A stretch of 16,338 nt of DNA from Rhodospirillaceae bacterium (GTDB lineage: Bacteria > Pseudomonadota > Alphaproteobacteria > UBA9219): assembly GCA_003504035.1 (NCBI GenBank), contig DOBW01000165.1, positions 1 to 16,338 of the forward strand, written 5' to 3'. The position numbers and the translations under genes are program-made. The number at the start of each line of letters is the position of its first letter. Within the stretch, counting starts at the first letter, position 1. Shown here piece after piece: positions 15,784 through 16,338 of this stretch. The notes under the pieces are model-generated. The model was not told where the DNA came from and ran no database searches. It saw only the letters and a list, made by a program, of their open reading frames with translations.

Positions 15784-16338
15784 ATGAAAGTTCTCGTTAT
15801 TGGCTCCGGTGGCCGCGAACATGCCTTGTGTTGGTCTTTTGCTAAGTCTCCCCTTTGTTCCAAGCTTTATTGCGCTCCGGGAAACCCTGGAATTGCAGAA
15901 GTTGCCACGTGCCTTGACATTAACGTCGAAGCCATTGACGAGATAGTTTCTAAAGCCAAAGAACTTGGTATCGAGTTTGTTATAGTCGGGCCGGAAGTTC
16001 CCCTAACGCTCGGTATTGTCGATGCCCTCAACGCTCAGAATATACCTGTTTTTGGCCCCACAAAAGCCGCCGCTGCACTTGAAGGCTCCAAAGGATTCAC
16101 CAAAGATCTTTGCAAACGCATGAACATTCCTACGGGCGCTTATGAACGTTTCACGGACCCTGAAAAAGCCAAAGATTATGTGCGCGCTCAAGGCACCCCC
16201 ATTGTTATCAAAGCCGATGGTCTGGCTGCCGGAAAAGGTGTGACCATTGCCGAAAACGAAGAACAAGCCTTTACGGCTATTGATAATGCGATCACAGGCC
16301 AAGCTTTTGGTGCGGCGGGTGCAGAAATTGTTATCGAA
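15784..16338 (+). CDS. purD: Phosphoribosylamine-glycine ligase, 3'-truncated by window edge
   Basis: The first 185 residues of GAR synthetase, which joins glycine to 5-phosphoribosylamine with ATP in the second step of purine synthesis. Family proteins are about 425 residues, so more than half lies outside. Visible motifs are [15 protein letters not shown] at the N-terminus, [40 protein letters not shown], and the ATP-grasp lysine region [13 protein letters not shown]. The ATG at 15784 follows a purine-rich AAAGAGAGAGA ribosome-binding stretch. It diverges from xseA with a 46-bp gap, so the promoters of both genes must be close together or overlap. The frame is open to the last base. Confidence 0.97.
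   Translation, partial: MKVLVIGSGGREHALCWSFAKSPLCSKLYCAPGNPGIAEVATCLDINVEAIDEIVSKAKELGIEFVIVGPEVPLTLGIVDALNAQNIPVFGPTKAAAALEGSKGFTKDLCKRMNIPTGAYERFTDPEKAKDYVRAQGTPIVIKADGLAAGKGVTIAENEEQAFTAIDNAITGQAFGAAGAEIVIE

Overview
This window looks like ordinary chromosomal DNA from a Gram-negative alphaproteobacterium of moderate GC content. It carries genes for Kdo and lipid A synthesis (waaA/kdtA, lpxK), so the cell makes LPS. A GTTC-N7-GTTC direct repeat, the LexA-box type known from Alphaproteobacteria, lies ahead of uvrA. The DnaE, UvrA and XseA proteins also fit that class. Genus cannot be told from the sequence. The window opens inside dnaE and closes inside purD, and every recognised gene is intact apart from those two.

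Layout. From 1 to 3956 the minus strand reads ssb, a HAD-family phosphatase, then dnaE, with the last two coupled by a 4-base ATGA overlap. uvrA (4133-6943) diverges from ssb across a 176-bp region holding the SOS box. Downstream of uvrA is an unrecognised membrane protein (7011-8519) with eight CxxC motifs spaced with striking regularity. A repeat-rich gap (8520-8800) follows, then grpE on the minus strand (8801-9394). Divergent from grpE are a family 9 glycosyltransferase (9504-10502) and a small basic protein of unknown function (10596-10961), which ends at a clear intrinsic terminator. The 475-bp gap 10962-11436 holds that terminator, a second copy of the composite repeat, a further palindromic element and a probable promoter. 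Next is an envelope cluster on the plus strand: an MlaC/Ttg2D-like periplasmic protein, waaA and lpxK. It meets xseA tail to tail with a 37-bp overlap. purD diverges from xseA and runs off the end.

How the genes work together. ssb, dnaE, uvrA and xseA serve replication and repair. The divergent ssb/uvrA arrangement with an SOS box suggests DNA-damage control of uvrA and perhaps of ssb. waaA and lpxK act in Kdo2-lipid A synthesis, the glycosyltransferase may act in LPS core or other glycan assembly, and the MlaC-like protein suggests outer-membrane lipid transport. grpE is a chaperone cofactor and purD belongs to purine synthesis.

I see no phage, transposase, CRISPR array, tRNA or rRNA, and no evident multi-gene novel system. 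The most unusual content is the regular zinc-ribbon membrane protein at 7011-8519, the small basic protein with three repeated motifs at 10596-10961, and a pair of composite palindromic repeats at 8544-8673 and 11049-11173 whose outer stems differ by compensatory changes.
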